A stretch of DNA of 64,000 nt, taken from the NCBI GenBank assembly GCA_947089855.1, contig CAMUML010000012.1:1-64000 (forward strand), in the 5' to 3' direction. The notes under the pieces were generated by a model. It had not been told where the DNA came from. It did no database searches and saw only the letters and a program-made list of their open reading frames with translations. The translations under genes and the position numbers were made by a program. This DNA is from an uncultured Eubacterium sp. GTDB taxonomy: Bacteria > Bacillota > Clostridia > Lachnospirales > Lachnospiraceae. Positions 51,999 to 61,153 of the stretch are shown here, piece after piece (within the stretch, counting starts at the first letter, position 1; each line of letters opens with the position of its first letter).

Positions 51999-52304
51999 CT
52001 ATTCATCTGTATCCAATGCATCCCAATCTACCTTCGGCGTATATGCGTCAATGTCCCTGGTATGTTTATCAATATCTACGGTATGTTGATCCGCATCGAC
52101 CGTATGCTGATTGATATCGGCCGTATGTTGATCAATATCTACCGTATGTTGATCCGCGTCGACCGTATGCTTCTCAATATCCACCGGCTTTAATACTTGT
52201 GTTTCCTTACCGCTGCCTATCCCGCACCCACTTACAACGGTGCAAGGAAAAAGCACCATTGCTGCTATACAATAGCCCATAACCCCGTTTTTTACTTTTT
52301 TCAT
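51999..52304 (-). CDS. small lipoprotein with heptapeptide His-Asp repeats
   Basis: A 101-residue protein starting at the ATG at 52304, after AAAGGGGATGA. A signal peptide with lipobox VVSGC predicts lipid anchoring at the Cys near residue 27. The mature part holds six consecutive 7-residue repeats of the pattern HTVDxDQ (HTVDADQ, HTVDIDQ, HTADINQ, HTVDADQ, HTVDIDK, HTRDIDA), with a short acidic tail. The DNA repeats are 21 bases long and near identical (about 52050-52180). The His/Asp periodicity suggests metal binding or an extended rod; no family is recognised. Confidence 0.7.
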   Translation of the reverse strand: MKKVKNGVMGYCIAAMVLFPCTVVSGCGIGSGKETQVLKPVDIEKHTVDADQHTVDIDQHTADINQHTVDADQHTVDIDKHTRDIDAYTPKVDWDALDTDE

Positions 52305-52330
52305 TCTATCATCCCCTTTCAATTTATACC

Positions 52331-52491
52331 AGTACACCGTAAAATAAATAACTGGTTATATTGCGCCGGATAAATCTTCGAGAGTGCATGGCAAAAACCG
52401 GAGGTGTACCGGGGTACATTGAGGATTTTTGCCATGTGCTCCCGGAGATTTAGACAAACAAGATGGCCAGTTATTTATTTTACGGTGTACT
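52331..52491. mobile_element. 161-bp palindromic element, family E, copy 1
   Basis: Ends AGTACACCGTAAAATAAATA and its inverse (the arms pair over at least 25 bases) bound a unit with a GTACCGGGGTAC centre. The reverse complement reads as identical to 61152-61312. It begins 27 bases upstream of the lipoprotein start codon and therefore occupies its promoter region. No target duplication could be assigned. Confidence 0.85.
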
Positions 52492-52497
52492 AGTGTG

Positions 52498-52575
52498 CAG
52501 TAAACTTTACCAATTTACGCCGACTCACGAGCGTTACTGCCTCACGCTATATGGCAAACTTTACCGCCCGTGAGT
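52498..52575. repeat. palindromic repeat, family D, copy 3 (reversed)
   Basis: The reverse strand carries ACTCACGGGCGGTAAAGTTT, then ACGCTCGTGAGTCGGC and GGTAAAGTTTAC, matching the 4525-4618 unit with changes. It lies 21 bases past the stop of the ABC permease gene. Confidence 0.6.
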
Positions 52576-52596
52576 ATATCCTGGTTACAGCCGCCT

Positions 52597-55221
52597 TTAT
52601 TCTGCTTCCAGCAGCCGCTCAACAACACTTTCCTTACAGATCTGGTGAAACGATACTGCCGGGGCCACGGCAGCTATGGCCAGCAAAATTGGGAACATAA
52701 CTAAAAATGGCAAGATCTGGAACCGGTATTCAAAAAACATAATTACATTGTTCAATGCATGAAGCACTGCATATGCCAGTAAGCTGCCCACAACCAGGCT
52801 TATCATGCCCGCGACCATAACATAGCAGACCCCCTCGCAGACCACTACGCCCCGCAGCTGGCCCTTTGTCATGCCAATGCTTTGTAACATGGCAAATTCC
52901 CGTTTCCTGGAAATAATTCCAGTAAATACCGCATTGATAAAGTTTAGCATACCGACAAATGCTATTACAATGGACATCGCAATTCCTATCGCAGAAATAG
53001 CCCCGACCATTCCAGAAAACTCCTGCTCCAACGACTGTTTGGATGCATAGCCCATCGCCGTATCCACATTTTCCGTATAATCTTTTAGGGCCGCCTCAAA
53101 TACAGCCTTTTTATCATCCGCAACCTGATAGGACTTTACAAAACAACTGCCGATTGCCTGTTGTGGATCCATTAGTTCTTTTAACGGCAGCACGGCATCC
53201 ATTCCATTCGGGCTGTACCGGCCCATATTCATGCTGGATGGGCAATCTACAATTGCCATTACTTCATATTGTTTTTGAGAAAGGTTCTCATATTCTACAC
53301 CAATGATTTCCCCAGATCCGTCTTTCACATCCCTGCTAACCGTATCTTTGGTAACGCTGCTGACAACTACCTTATCACCAGGATGGTAAATGCTGTCCTC
53401 CGGTTCAAGGATCTCATTGCCATAAAAGCGTCCCAACAGGATATAATCGCCGTTTTGGAATTGATCCACATCCAGGCTGCCTTCCAGCACTTTGATATTT
53501 GAAAACAGGCCGTCGGTATAACCAAAAACATATCCTGCAAACCCTTCTTGTTCCATTGGGTTTCCAATCTGGTCCTCCTGGTACAGTTTCCCCTCCTTCC
53601 CTAACCTTTGCAGTCCCGCCTTTCCTTTTTCGTCCACTACAACCGATTTTCCATAATCAATCCACATTTCGTCGATTTGCTCTATGCCCGGCTGTGATTC
53701 TACAAATTCCACATATTTTTTATCTAGGTCATAATTGCTGCCGGGCGAGCTGCGGAATACATCAGCCCCTGCAATCATCGCATCTCCCGCAATACGTTGT
53801 TCCAAATATTGGCTGATACGGAAGCTTCCAACCCCGGTCATCACCAATATCAGCAAAACCATGCTCATGGATATGGCAAGTACCACAATAACCGTCTTTT
53901 TCTTATTCCTGCCTAGATTGGCAAGCGCCATTGTAATTGGGCTGAACTGGCGCCGCTTACGCCTGGCCCGCTTTTTCCCTTTTACTTCCGTATACTTTAC
54001 CGCTTCGACCGGGGATACGCTCCCTGCGATTTTTCCAGGCTTGCGGCAGCTAAAAAAGATCGTCGCTGCCGAGAATACCGCCCCAAACAGGAAAATAAAA
54101 GGGTCTGGATGCAGCGAAACATCTACCGTCATACCGTTGCTGTTATGCGTTACCCTAGCCACTATCGGTGCCCCGATACAGCCAACCGCATATCCGGCCA
54201 GCAGCCCGATTGGAATACCGGCCACAGAAAGCAGCAGGACCTGGCGCAGAACCAGCCTGGAAATCTGGCGTTTGGTTGTACCGATTGTTTTTAAAAGCCC
54301 ATAAAAACGGATGTCTCCCATAATAGAAATCTGGAAAATATTATAAATAATCAGGTAGCCTGTTAACAGGATTACCCCCAGCGCCCCGCAAAGGATACTG
54401 ATAGAAAAAAGGTCTACCGATTCCAACCGGCCTTGCATATAAGCCCAGTTTACGCCATAATCCAATTCCGTTTCCGGTTCATAGCCCATATTCTGGATCA
54501 CGGAACGCACCTTTTCTTCCAGATTGGATGCATTGTCAAAAAAAAGGTTCACCGATAAAAGCCCTTTGCCATTATCGTCCGGATGTTCCTCGGCCCATGC
54601 CCGGAAATCAGCTTCTGTATAGCCACCTTTTACTTGAAGCCAAAATGGCTCCGATACAAACAGTTCGCTTGCGTGGCTAATGGGGCTCCCTTCATAATAA
54701 CCGCTGACCCGGAATTCTTTTTCCACTGTTTTACCCATAAATGTAAATGTAATAGGAACCGTTTCCCCCAATTCATGTGGAATTTTTAGTTCATCCAGCA
54801 CAAACGTATCAACGACAATGCTGTCCTCTTCTTTGGGCAGGCTGCCTTCTTTTAAAGTAATAAAATAATCTGGAAGGGCTTCTTCAAACGGCATAAACCG
54901 TAATTCTGCCTGCCGTTTTTGGATATTGTCCGCCGTACCAAGGAAAATATCATAGCTGCACCGTTTTACCAGCGGATCTGCCGCTGCCTGCCCATACTGC
55001 TGCATATCGGCGTCTTTTAGCCCCGCGTGGGAACGGGTACCCACTTCACGCATCGTAGATTCCTGCCCAGCCAGAATCATAGCGCTAAATAGGGAAAACA
55101 CGGCAGTAAACAGCATTGCCGTCAAAATAATCGCGCACACGGTAAAAAGGTTGCGGACCCTGTTATTTTTCAAACTGCGCGCAGATAGCCTTCGGACAGC
55201 CGCATGGTTGTTATTTTTCAC
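52597..55221 (-). CDS. ABC transporter permease, FtsX/MacB type
   Basis: About 874 residues; the start is most likely the GTG at 55221, which follows AGGGGG and overlaps the ATPase gene end by 11 bases. A first membrane helix (FTVCAIILTAMLFTAVFSLFSAM), a large outside domain, a three-helix FtsX block (LIIYNIFQISIMGDIRFYGLLKTIGTTKRQI), a fourth anchor plus second outside domain, and a final FtsX block (FVGMLNFINAVFTGIISRKREFAMLQSIGMTKGQLRG) give the ten-helix layout. Such permeases expel or sense antimicrobial peptides in BceAB-like modules, or export lipids or peptides. It is last in the response regulator-kinase-ATPase-permease operon. Confidence 0.88.
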   Translation of the reverse strand: MKNNNHAAVRRLSARSLKNNRVRNLFTVCAIILTAMLFTAVFSLFSAMILAGQESTMREVGTRSHAGLKDADMQQYGQAAADPLVKRCSYDIFLGTADNIQKRQAELRFMPFEEALPDYFITLKEGSLPKEEDSIVVDTFVLDELKIPHELGETVPITFTFMGKTVEKEFRVSGYYEGSPISHASELFVSEPFWLQVKGGYTEADFRAWAEEHPDDNGKGLLSVNLFFDNASNLEEKVRSVIQNMGYEPETELDYGVNWAYMQGRLESVDLFSISILCGALGVILLTGYLIIYNIFQISIMGDIRFYGLLKTIGTTKRQISRLVLRQVLLLSVAGIPIGLLAGYAVGCIGAPIVARVTHNSNGMTVDVSLHPDPFIFLFGAVFSAATIFFSCRKPGKIAGSVSPVEAVKYTEVKGKKRARRKRRQFSPITMALANLGRNKKKTVIVVLAISMSMVLLILVMTGVGSFRISQYLEQRIAGDAMIAGADVFRSSPGSNYDLDKKYVEFVESQPGIEQIDEMWIDYGKSVVVDEKGKAGLQRLGKEGKLYQEDQIGNPMEQEGFAGYVFGYTDGLFSNIKVLEGSLDVDQFQNGDYILLGRFYGNEILEPEDSIYHPGDKVVVSSVTKDTVSRDVKDGSGEIIGVEYENLSQKQYEVMAIVDCPSSMNMGRYSPNGMDAVLPLKELMDPQQAIGSCFVKSYQVADDKKAVFEAALKDYTENVDTAMGYASKQSLEQEFSGMVGAISAIGIAMSIVIAFVGMLNFINAVFTGIISRKREFAMLQSIGMTKGQLRGVVVCEGVCYVMVAGMISLVVGSLLAYAVLHALNNVIMFFEYRFQILPFLVMFPILLAIAAVAPAVSFHQICKESVVERLLEAE

Positions 55222-55909
55222 AGAAAGCACCCCCTTTTTTCGTATCATCCACAATCTTTCCATCTTCCACATGGATTACACGGCTGCAAAGCTGCGCCAG
55301 CGCCTCGTTATGGGTGATCATAACGATGGTCTGGTGGAAACGCTCCCCTGTGAGTTTTAATAGCCCCATTACTTCCTGTGTCGAGCGGCTGTCCAAGTTT
55401 CCAGTCGGCTCATCTGCCAGCAGGATACTCGGCCTTGCCGCCAATGCACGCGCAATCGCCGCACGCTGCTGCTGCCCGCCGGAAAGCTGCCCCGGCAGGC
55501 GGTCTGCCTTATCCGCAATGCCAAGGGTCTGCAAAATAGCGCCGATAAATTTCTGATCCGGTTTCTTGCCGTCCAGTTCCAGCGGCAATACGACATTTTC
55601 ATAAACGCTTAAAATCGGGACCAAATTATAGCTTTGAAATACAAACCCGATCCTACGCCTCCTAAAAATCGTCAACTCTGTTTCATTTAGGCGAAAAATT
55701 TCCTTGCCCGCCACCGTCACCGTCCCGGAGGTCGGATAATCCAAACCGCCCAGCATATGCAGCAGCGTACTTTTTCCAGAACCAGAGCAGCCAACAATTG
55801 CCACCAGCTCCCCTTCTGCAACCTGCAGCGAAACGCCGTCCAGCGCTTTCACCTGCCCCTCCCCGCTGCCATAATATTTTTTCAAGTTATTTGCCTCTAA
55901 AATATTCAA
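55211..55909 (-). CDS. ABC transporter ATPase (MacB/LolD/BceA type)
   Basis: About 232 residues starting at a TTG (55909) directly after GGAGGTTCTAAA; an upstream ATG at 56011 adds residues unlike the family. Walker A GCSGSGKST (40-48), Q-loop FVFQSYNLVP, signature LSGGQQQR, Walker B ILLADEP and switch ITHNEA are complete. It drives the FtsX-type permease encoded next, whose start lies inside this gene. The kinase and regulator genes just upstream point to a peptide-sensing resistance module. Confidence 0.9.
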   Translation of the reverse strand: MNILEANNLKKYYGSGEGQVKALDGVSLQVAEGELVAIVGCSGSGKSTLLHMLGGLDYPTSGTVTVAGKEIFRLNETELTIFRRRRIGFVFQSYNLVPILSVYENVVLPLELDGKKPDQKFIGAILQTLGIADKADRLPGQLSGGQQQRAAIARALAARPSILLADEPTGNLDSRSTQEVMGLLKLTGERFHQTIVMITHNEALAQLCSRVIHVEDGKIVDDTKKGGAFCEK

Positions 55910-56032
55910 TTTAGAACCTCCTGTATCTTTGTTTTCCTGTGATCCTGCCTTTCGGATACATTTACTGTAACAGGAAAATCTGACAGGATACTGACAGCCA
56001 GCCAAAAACATTCTGACAATCTTGCAAGAAAT

Positions 56033-57016
56033 TTAAACTGTATGGTTGTTCAGCAGAAAAAAATGGAACCTGCTGCCCCGGTTTTCTTTTGCATCCACCG
56101 TAAGGTACCCCTGTTCACTCTGCAAAATCAGCTGCGCCAGGTAAAGGCCCAGCCCTGTGCCTTCCTGTGCAGCTGCCTGCTTTCCACGGTAAAAACGCTG
56201 GAATATTTTATTATAGTCCGCTTCTGGTATTCCTGGGCCTTGGTCCTTTATTGTAATCCTGGTATAAAGCTCCATTTTTTCCATACTGATCGTAATCTGG
56301 CTGCCTTTTGGAGCGTATTTGACAGCATTTTCCAGTACGTTGGCCATTGCCTCTGCTGTCCATTTTGGATTATGGTACAATGGTATATCGGCAACGTCCT
56401 CCATCCGGATTTCCATTTGCCTCCTACGGGCCTGCGCATATACCGCCCCGACTGCTTTTGCGATCGTCGGCTTAATTCCAGTACATTCTGCCTGGAACTG
56501 TATCATCCCATTTTCTAGGCGGGATGCTTTTAACAGGCTCTGCAAAAGCCACTGTATGGTAAGCGCCTGTTCCTTTGCATGGGATAAAAACTCCCTCTTC
56601 TGCGGCAAATCCATACCCGTATCCGTATCCAGCAGGTCAAGATCTAAAATAATATTAGCAAGCGGCGTTTTCAGCTGGTGCGACAAATCCGAAAGCAGCC
56701 CCATCACTTCCTGCTTTCCACGGGACGCTTCTTCTTCCCGCCATTTTGCCCTACCCAAAATCTGCTGCATATCGTTTACCAATTTCGATTCCCTAGTTTC
56801 CTGCACATCCAAATTACTGCCTGAGGCGCCTGCATACAGGCCATCCTGATTTTGGAACTGTCCGACCACTAGATCCAGGCTGCGCCACTGCCAAAAAAAC
56901 CAGCCGGCCCATAGCGCCAGTACCAACAGGCTGCAGGCTAAGGAACCGCCTAAAATCCAGCATAATATTTCTAAACGCAACCGTAACACCCCCCCCCTTA
57001 GCCCTATTCTTCCCAT
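56033..57016 (-). CDS. sensor histidine kinase paired with an ABC transporter
   Basis: About 327 residues. One long hydrophobic segment near the N-terminus (about 17-43), no sensory outside domain, then HisKA with LSHQLKTPLANI (His113) and an HATPase_c with NVLENAVKYAPKGS (N box), DQGPGIPE and GTGLGLYLAQ. The lack of a sensor domain is typical of kinases that read an associated ABC transporter. The start overlaps the regulator gene by 13 bases. The alternative GTG start at 56989 follows a run of nine G, and from the ATG at 57016 that run lies in codons 7-10. Confidence 0.88.
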   Translation of the reverse strand: MGRIGLRGGVLRLRLEILCWILGGSLACSLLVLALWAGWFFWQWRSLDLVVGQFQNQDGLYAGASGSNLDVQETRESKLVNDMQQILGRAKWREEEASRGKQEVMGLLSDLSHQLKTPLANIILDLDLLDTDTGMDLPQKREFLSHAKEQALTIQWLLQSLLKASRLENGMIQFQAECTGIKPTIAKAVGAVYAQARRRQMEIRMEDVADIPLYHNPKWTAEAMANVLENAVKYAPKGSQITISMEKMELYTRITIKDQGPGIPEADYNKIFQRFYRGKQAAAQEGTGLGLYLAQLILQSEQGYLTVDAKENRGSRFHFFLLNNHTV

Positions 57017-57675
57017 ATATATCCCATGCCATAAATTGTTTTAATACAATCGCTGCCAATTTTCCTCCGCAGGCGGCTGATATTGACAGAAAGTGTATTT
57101 TCTTCTACAAAATTATTCTTATCGTCCCAAATATGCTGTAATATCTGCTCCTTAAGCAGCACTTGGTTTTTATTTTCCAAAAAATACTGCAAAAGCCGAA
57201 ATTCCGTCAAACTCACATCCAGCTCCTTTCCATTGAGGTACACACGGGCATTGTCTGGATTTAAACAGACGGGCCCAGAGCGCAGTTCTGGCTTGGGCAT
57301 ATGCAGGCTTGCTTTGGCAGCGTGTTTTGCCAACGCTTTTTCGAGGCGGATTTTTAGGATAGAGACTGAAAACGGTTTGGTAATATAATCGTCGGCACCA
57401 CTTTTTAGCCCCATGATTTCGTCGATTTCCATATCCCTTGCCGTAAGCATTAGCACTGGCACATCCGACTCTTTGCGTATGCGGCTGCATAGATCTATCC
57501 CATCCCCATCCGGCAAGTTTAAGTCCAGCAGGACTGCGTCGGGCTGCTCTTTGCAAAAGAGCTCCCAGGCTTTTGCTTTGTTTTCTGCAATGGATGTTTC
57601 GTAGCCTTCTTGTGCCAAGGCGAATGAGATGCCGCGGTTTAAACCGGATTCGTCTTCTACTATTAGGATTTTCAT
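57004..57675 (-). CDS. OmpR-family response regulator
   Basis: A 223-residue protein. The receiver has Asp51 as phosphorylation site (LLDLNLPDGDG), Thr78 and Lys100 (DDYITKPF). The winged-helix DNA-binding domain has LTEFRLLQYFLENKNQVLLKEQILQHIW and SRLRRKIG ... GMGYIWEE. It heads the operon regulator-kinase-ATPase-permease and probably activates transport genes for detoxification. No other target is visible. Confidence 0.93.
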   Translation of the reverse strand: MKILIVEDESGLNRGISFALAQEGYETSIAENKAKAWELFCKEQPDAVLLDLNLPDGDGIDLCSRIRKESDVPVLMLTARDMEIDEIMGLKSGADDYITKPFSVSILKIRLEKALAKHAAKASLHMPKPELRSGPVCLNPDNARVYLNGKELDVSLTEFRLLQYFLENKNQVLLKEQILQHIWDDKNNFVEENTLSVNISRLRRKIGSDCIKTIYGMGYIWEE

Positions 57676-57857
57676 ATTGGGGGGTCCTCCTGTTAAATGT
57701 TGTTTTATTTTTTATGTGTGTTTTGGGTATACTGGACGCTGGCTTAAGTTAATGACTTAAACAATTAATTCATTTTGATTTGGGCAGGACTTTTGACCCC
57801 GGCATCATGACATTGATTTTAACCGGAAACTTTACCCAAATTGCCTAATTATTTAAA
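57676..57857. other. upstream region of the response regulator gene
   Basis: A/T-rich. No promoter could be assigned with confidence, although GGGGTCCTCCTGTTAAATG lies at the regulator start, giving AGGAGGACCCC on the minus strand as ribosome site. Nothing else is seen. Confidence 0.35.
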
Positions 57858-58067
57858 TTGTACAATTATTTGGATTATTTAACAAGACCAAGTATTCCAT
57901 CCAGCATATCAAACGCAGAAACGAAAGTAAAAGAAAAATTAGAGTGTATTTTAAGGGAATTTTTAACGCAGAAATGTCCAGGATTATCACTTGAAACGGA
58001 TTTTTATTACTTTAAACCGAACGAAACCACAAATGCAGCAATTCATCACCATATTATATTTTTATAG
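57858..58067 (+). CDS. short unassigned reading frame, possibly a gene remnant
   Basis: About 69 residues from a TTG without ribosome site: MYNYLDYLTRPSIPSS to AAIHHHIIFL. The composition is protein-like (balanced, with a Lys/Glu helix KVKEKLECILREFL), unlike random frames nearby, but there is no detectable family. Further protein-like text after the stop in another frame (PEKRISWLLIKK) hints at a broken gene. Low confidence. Confidence 0.25.
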   Translation: MYNYLDYLTRPSIPSSISNAETKVKEKLECILREFLTQKCPGLSLETDFYYFKPNETTNAAIHHHIIFL

Positions 58068-58238
58068 AATGTCCAAACACCAGAAAAACGGATCTCCTGG
58101 CTGTTGATAAAAAAGTTGCAGCATTTATATTAAAGTATTTTACCATTGCTAAAAAATCATTGAAAATCAGCCTGCTGCTTTGCCACAATGCCTACTATGA
58201 TACAGCGATACACGTAAAGCCCGTGAAAACCAGCCGGA

Positions 58239-58452
58239 GGAGGGGGTGGCGGGCTGGCTTTCCGCGACGTTGGAAGAACGTTTAGAAGCCCGAAACACAG
58301 GCGGCGCAGCCGAAGCGGCGCCTGTAGCTGCTGGCATTCCGCCAGGGCGGACAAGGTGCCGCGCCCGTCCGGTACCACTGTGTAAATGCAGAATACTTAG
58401 GGATTCTTAACATTCTGGAGTAGGAGCGGAAAGCCAGCCCGCCGCCCCCTCC
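58239..58452. mobile_element. GC-rich palindromic element, family F, copy 2 (reversed)
   Basis: Ends GGAGGGGGTGGCGGGCTGGC and its inverse (one mismatch in 25 bases) bound an interior that matches 17595-17827 on the opposite strand, including GTACCGGACGGGCGCGGCAC. It lies 56 bases past the end of the GH4 gene. Confidence 0.7.
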
Positions 58453-58507
58453 TTCGGCGTCCGCGACACCAATAAACCTTCCTCTTTGCCAAAAGCTGCA
58501 ACATGCA

Positions 58508-59974
58508 TTAAACAGTTATTTTCCTTTTTGCACGCTCCGCCGCCACTTCCTCTACCGATTTTTCTTTCAGCCTTGCAGCCCCCTGATACCCTTCTTTTGT
58601 CGGAACCAGGCTTCCATTTGCAAGGTTTTCTTTGGCTTTGGCAACCGCTTCTTTGTATTGCGGCAGCCATGCTTCCTGTGCCACCAGCATTTCATCTATC
58701 ATCTGCCATACTTCTGGCGGGTTACATACTGCACCCGTCAGCGGATCCATTAAAGCTGCCTGTTTCAAAAGCTGTGCATCCCCATGTACGGCCGCTTCTA
58801 CCGCAAGTTTTTGTACCCAGATAGACTGGGAACATACGGCTGCACATCCCAGTGGAAGGTCGCCGACCTTTGGTACGCTGATGCCGCTGCCGTCTACATA
58901 GCATGGCACTTCTACGACAGATTCATAAGGCAGGTTTGTAATACAGCCTTCATTCATCATATTGAAATGGCCGCGGTAGATTTTTCCCGTCTCTAGTGAT
59001 TCGATAATATACGAGCAATGTTCCTTTCCACGTGCAGAACCGTCCAGTTTTGTAGGCTCTTCTTCTAAAATCTTTGGGTAATCGGTTTCAAACCAGTTGC
59101 GTTCTTCCCTGGATTCCCTTAAATAGCCGCCTGTTTCGCCATTGATCCAGTTGCCCAGGTGTATCCAGTCTTTGATTTCATCTGGACGTTTCCGGTACCA
59201 TGCCACATATTCGGAAAGGTGCCCATTAGACTCGGTGGAATAATAGCCAAAACGCTTTAGCATGTCAATGCGCACTTTCTCTTCTTCCCGGAATTTTTCG
59301 TGTTTTAAAAATCCTGGAAGGATTTGGTCCAATAGCTCCTGCCCATGATGTTTTACTGAAATATACCAGGTCTGATGGTTGATCCCTGCACAGATAATAT
59401 CCAGTTCCTCCCGTGGGATACCGAGCACTTCTGCTATCTGCATTTCCCCGTGTATCTCACCGTGGCATAAACCAATGGTTTTTACTTTTCCGTACCGGTT
59501 GCAGGCCCAGGTTGCCATTGCATTTGGGTTGGAATAATTAAGCATAATGGCGCCTGGTTCGGAAACTTCGCGTATATCTTTGCAAAAATCCAGCATTGCT
59601 GCGATGACCCTCTGGCCATACATAATCCCGCCTGTACACAGCGTATCGCCTACACATTGGTCTACCCCATATTTGAGCGGGATTTCTATATCTGTTTCAA
59701 ATGCTTCCAGCCCGCCAATGCGCACGCAGTTAATAATATAGCGCGCATCTTTAAAAGCTTCCCTACGGTCTGTAGTTGCCTGGATCTTTACTGGGATGCC
59801 ATTTGCATCCAAATCCCTCTGACAAAGCGCCCTTGTCTTTTCCAGGTTATCCGGATTGATGTCGGTAAATGCAATCTCTGCTTCCCGCAGCTTTGGCACT
59901 GACATAATGTCAGTAAATAACGTCCTTGCAAATACAAGGCTCCCTGCTCCGATAAATGCAATTTTAAAACTCAT
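58508..59974 (-). CDS. glycoside hydrolase family 4 enzyme with CHGE motif
   Basis: A 488-residue GH4 protein. The NAD+-binding GAGSLVFARTLFTDI opens it. GLCHGE holds the Mn-ligand Cys170 and His171, INHQTW holds His200, and NYSNPNAMATWA is also typical. GH4 cleaves glycosides by NAD+-dependent oxidation and elimination. The four residues after the conserved Cys track substrate in the family: CHS is usual for alpha-galactosidases and CHG for alpha-glucuronidases, as I recall from the literature. Here CHGE leaves the substrate open, and alpha-glucuronidase is worth testing. An AraC-type regulator gene diverges from it, suggesting local control. Confidence 0.85.
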   Translation of the reverse strand: MSFKIAFIGAGSLVFARTLFTDIMSVPKLREAEIAFTDINPDNLEKTRALCQRDLDANGIPVKIQATTDRREAFKDARYIINCVRIGGLEAFETDIEIPLKYGVDQCVGDTLCTGGIMYGQRVIAAMLDFCKDIREVSEPGAIMLNYSNPNAMATWACNRYGKVKTIGLCHGEIHGEMQIAEVLGIPREELDIICAGINHQTWYISVKHHGQELLDQILPGFLKHEKFREEEKVRIDMLKRFGYYSTESNGHLSEYVAWYRKRPDEIKDWIHLGNWINGETGGYLRESREERNWFETDYPKILEEEPTKLDGSARGKEHCSYIIESLETGKIYRGHFNMMNEGCITNLPYESVVEVPCYVDGSGISVPKVGDLPLGCAAVCSQSIWVQKLAVEAAVHGDAQLLKQAALMDPLTGAVCNPPEVWQMIDEMLVAQEAWLPQYKEAVAKAKENLANGSLVPTKEGYQGAARLKEKSVEEVAAERAKRKITV

Positions 59975-60223
59975 AAAATGGTACCGCCTTTCTGTTTCCT
60001 TCTTTTTATTTATGTTCTGCGCTTATTATAAACACTTATATTTTGAAATGCGCATGGTTTTGCAGCAGGATTATAAAAACGAAAGATATTGCCGCATTTA
60101 TTTTTCTATGTTAGTATATTTGCAAAGGCCTGCGGCCATTTTTCATGTACCAGTGCAAAATAAAGGCAAAATACCACCTGCCAGCCACAGGACGGCTTCC
60201 CTATCGAATGGAAAGGAGCATGT

Positions 60224-61153
60224 ATGCACTTATACGACCCACAAAAACCTTACGCGGCAATCACAGCTTTTTATGCCCTGCCGCTTTCAGAATACCATAT
60301 GCACCCACACAGGCATCCGCGCTGCGAAATTATGTATATTACAAAGGGCTCCTGCTACGTCTATGCCGGCCAACAGGAATTCTGCTTAAAAGAACAGCAG
60401 TTTATCTTTCTGCAGGATGAAGTAAACCATCAGCTTTTGATACCGGAAAACCATCCCTGCTCCCTGCTAAATTTAGAGTTCTCCTGCCAAAAGGAAAACA
60501 CAGGCATTGACCTGTCAAAACTGTACCAGGAAAGCCCCGCCTTTGGTAAATTATGTGCCCTGCCAGAAGCGTATTTTACCGGAACCGACACAGGCAGCCT
60601 GGGATATGCCCTCAAAGACCTGATCGCGCATTTAGAAAATAATACCGATGCCATACACTCCAAAGACCATGCGTTCCTGATCCGCCTCCTGTTTTTCCGT
60701 GCGTTGCTGGAACTCTCCAAATGCGCTGCAAACCAAAGCAAAACTGCAGGCGCAATGGTTTATCTGAAAAAAGCCTGCACCTATATCGACGCACACTTGA
60801 CCGAAGACATCCGCATCCCACTTCTTGCCGCATATACTGGGATCCATAAGTCTTACTTACAGGCACTGTTTTCCAAATATATGCATAGTACAATTACCAG
60901 CTATATTACCCGAAAACGCCTGGAACTGGCTGCCTTCCTTTTAAGCAACAGCGCGCTTTCCATCACAGACATTGCCTTCCAGTCCGGCTACAACAGCCGC
61001 CAGCATTTCGGCAGCACCTTTGAAAAATACTACGGCATGAGCCCCCGCAGCTATCGGCAGCTCCACGGAAAATGCGTAGACCCTTCAACCGGAGAAGACT
61101 ATTACTTCATCGATGAAGATGGATCCTGGACAAATGTTCCATTAAAATACTAG
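60224..61153 (+). CDS. AraC-family regulator with cupin sensor
   Basis: A 309-residue protein starting after AAAGGAG. The N-terminal cupin domain (HMHPHRHPRCEIMYITKGSCYVYAGQQEF) likely binds the sugar ligand. The C-terminal helix-turn-helix pair includes YTGIHKSYLQALFSKY and ITDIAFQSGYNSRQHFGSTFEKYYGMSPRSYRQL. It diverges from the CHGE-type GH4 gene and probably regulates it. The final stop codon, TAG, overlaps the first bases of the 161-bp family E element, so an insertion may have set this end. Confidence 0.88.
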   Translation: MHLYDPQKPYAAITAFYALPLSEYHMHPHRHPRCEIMYITKGSCYVYAGQQEFCLKEQQFIFLQDEVNHQLLIPENHPCSLLNLEFSCQKENTGIDLSKLYQESPAFGKLCALPEAYFTGTDTGSLGYALKDLIAHLENNTDAIHSKDHAFLIRLLFFRALLELSKCAANQSKTAGAMVYLKKACTYIDAHLTEDIRIPLLAAYTGIHKSYLQALFSKYMHSTITSYITRKRLELAAFLLSNSALSITDIAFQSGYNSRQHFGSTFEKYYGMSPRSYRQLHGKCVDPSTGEDYYFIDEDGSWTNVPLKY

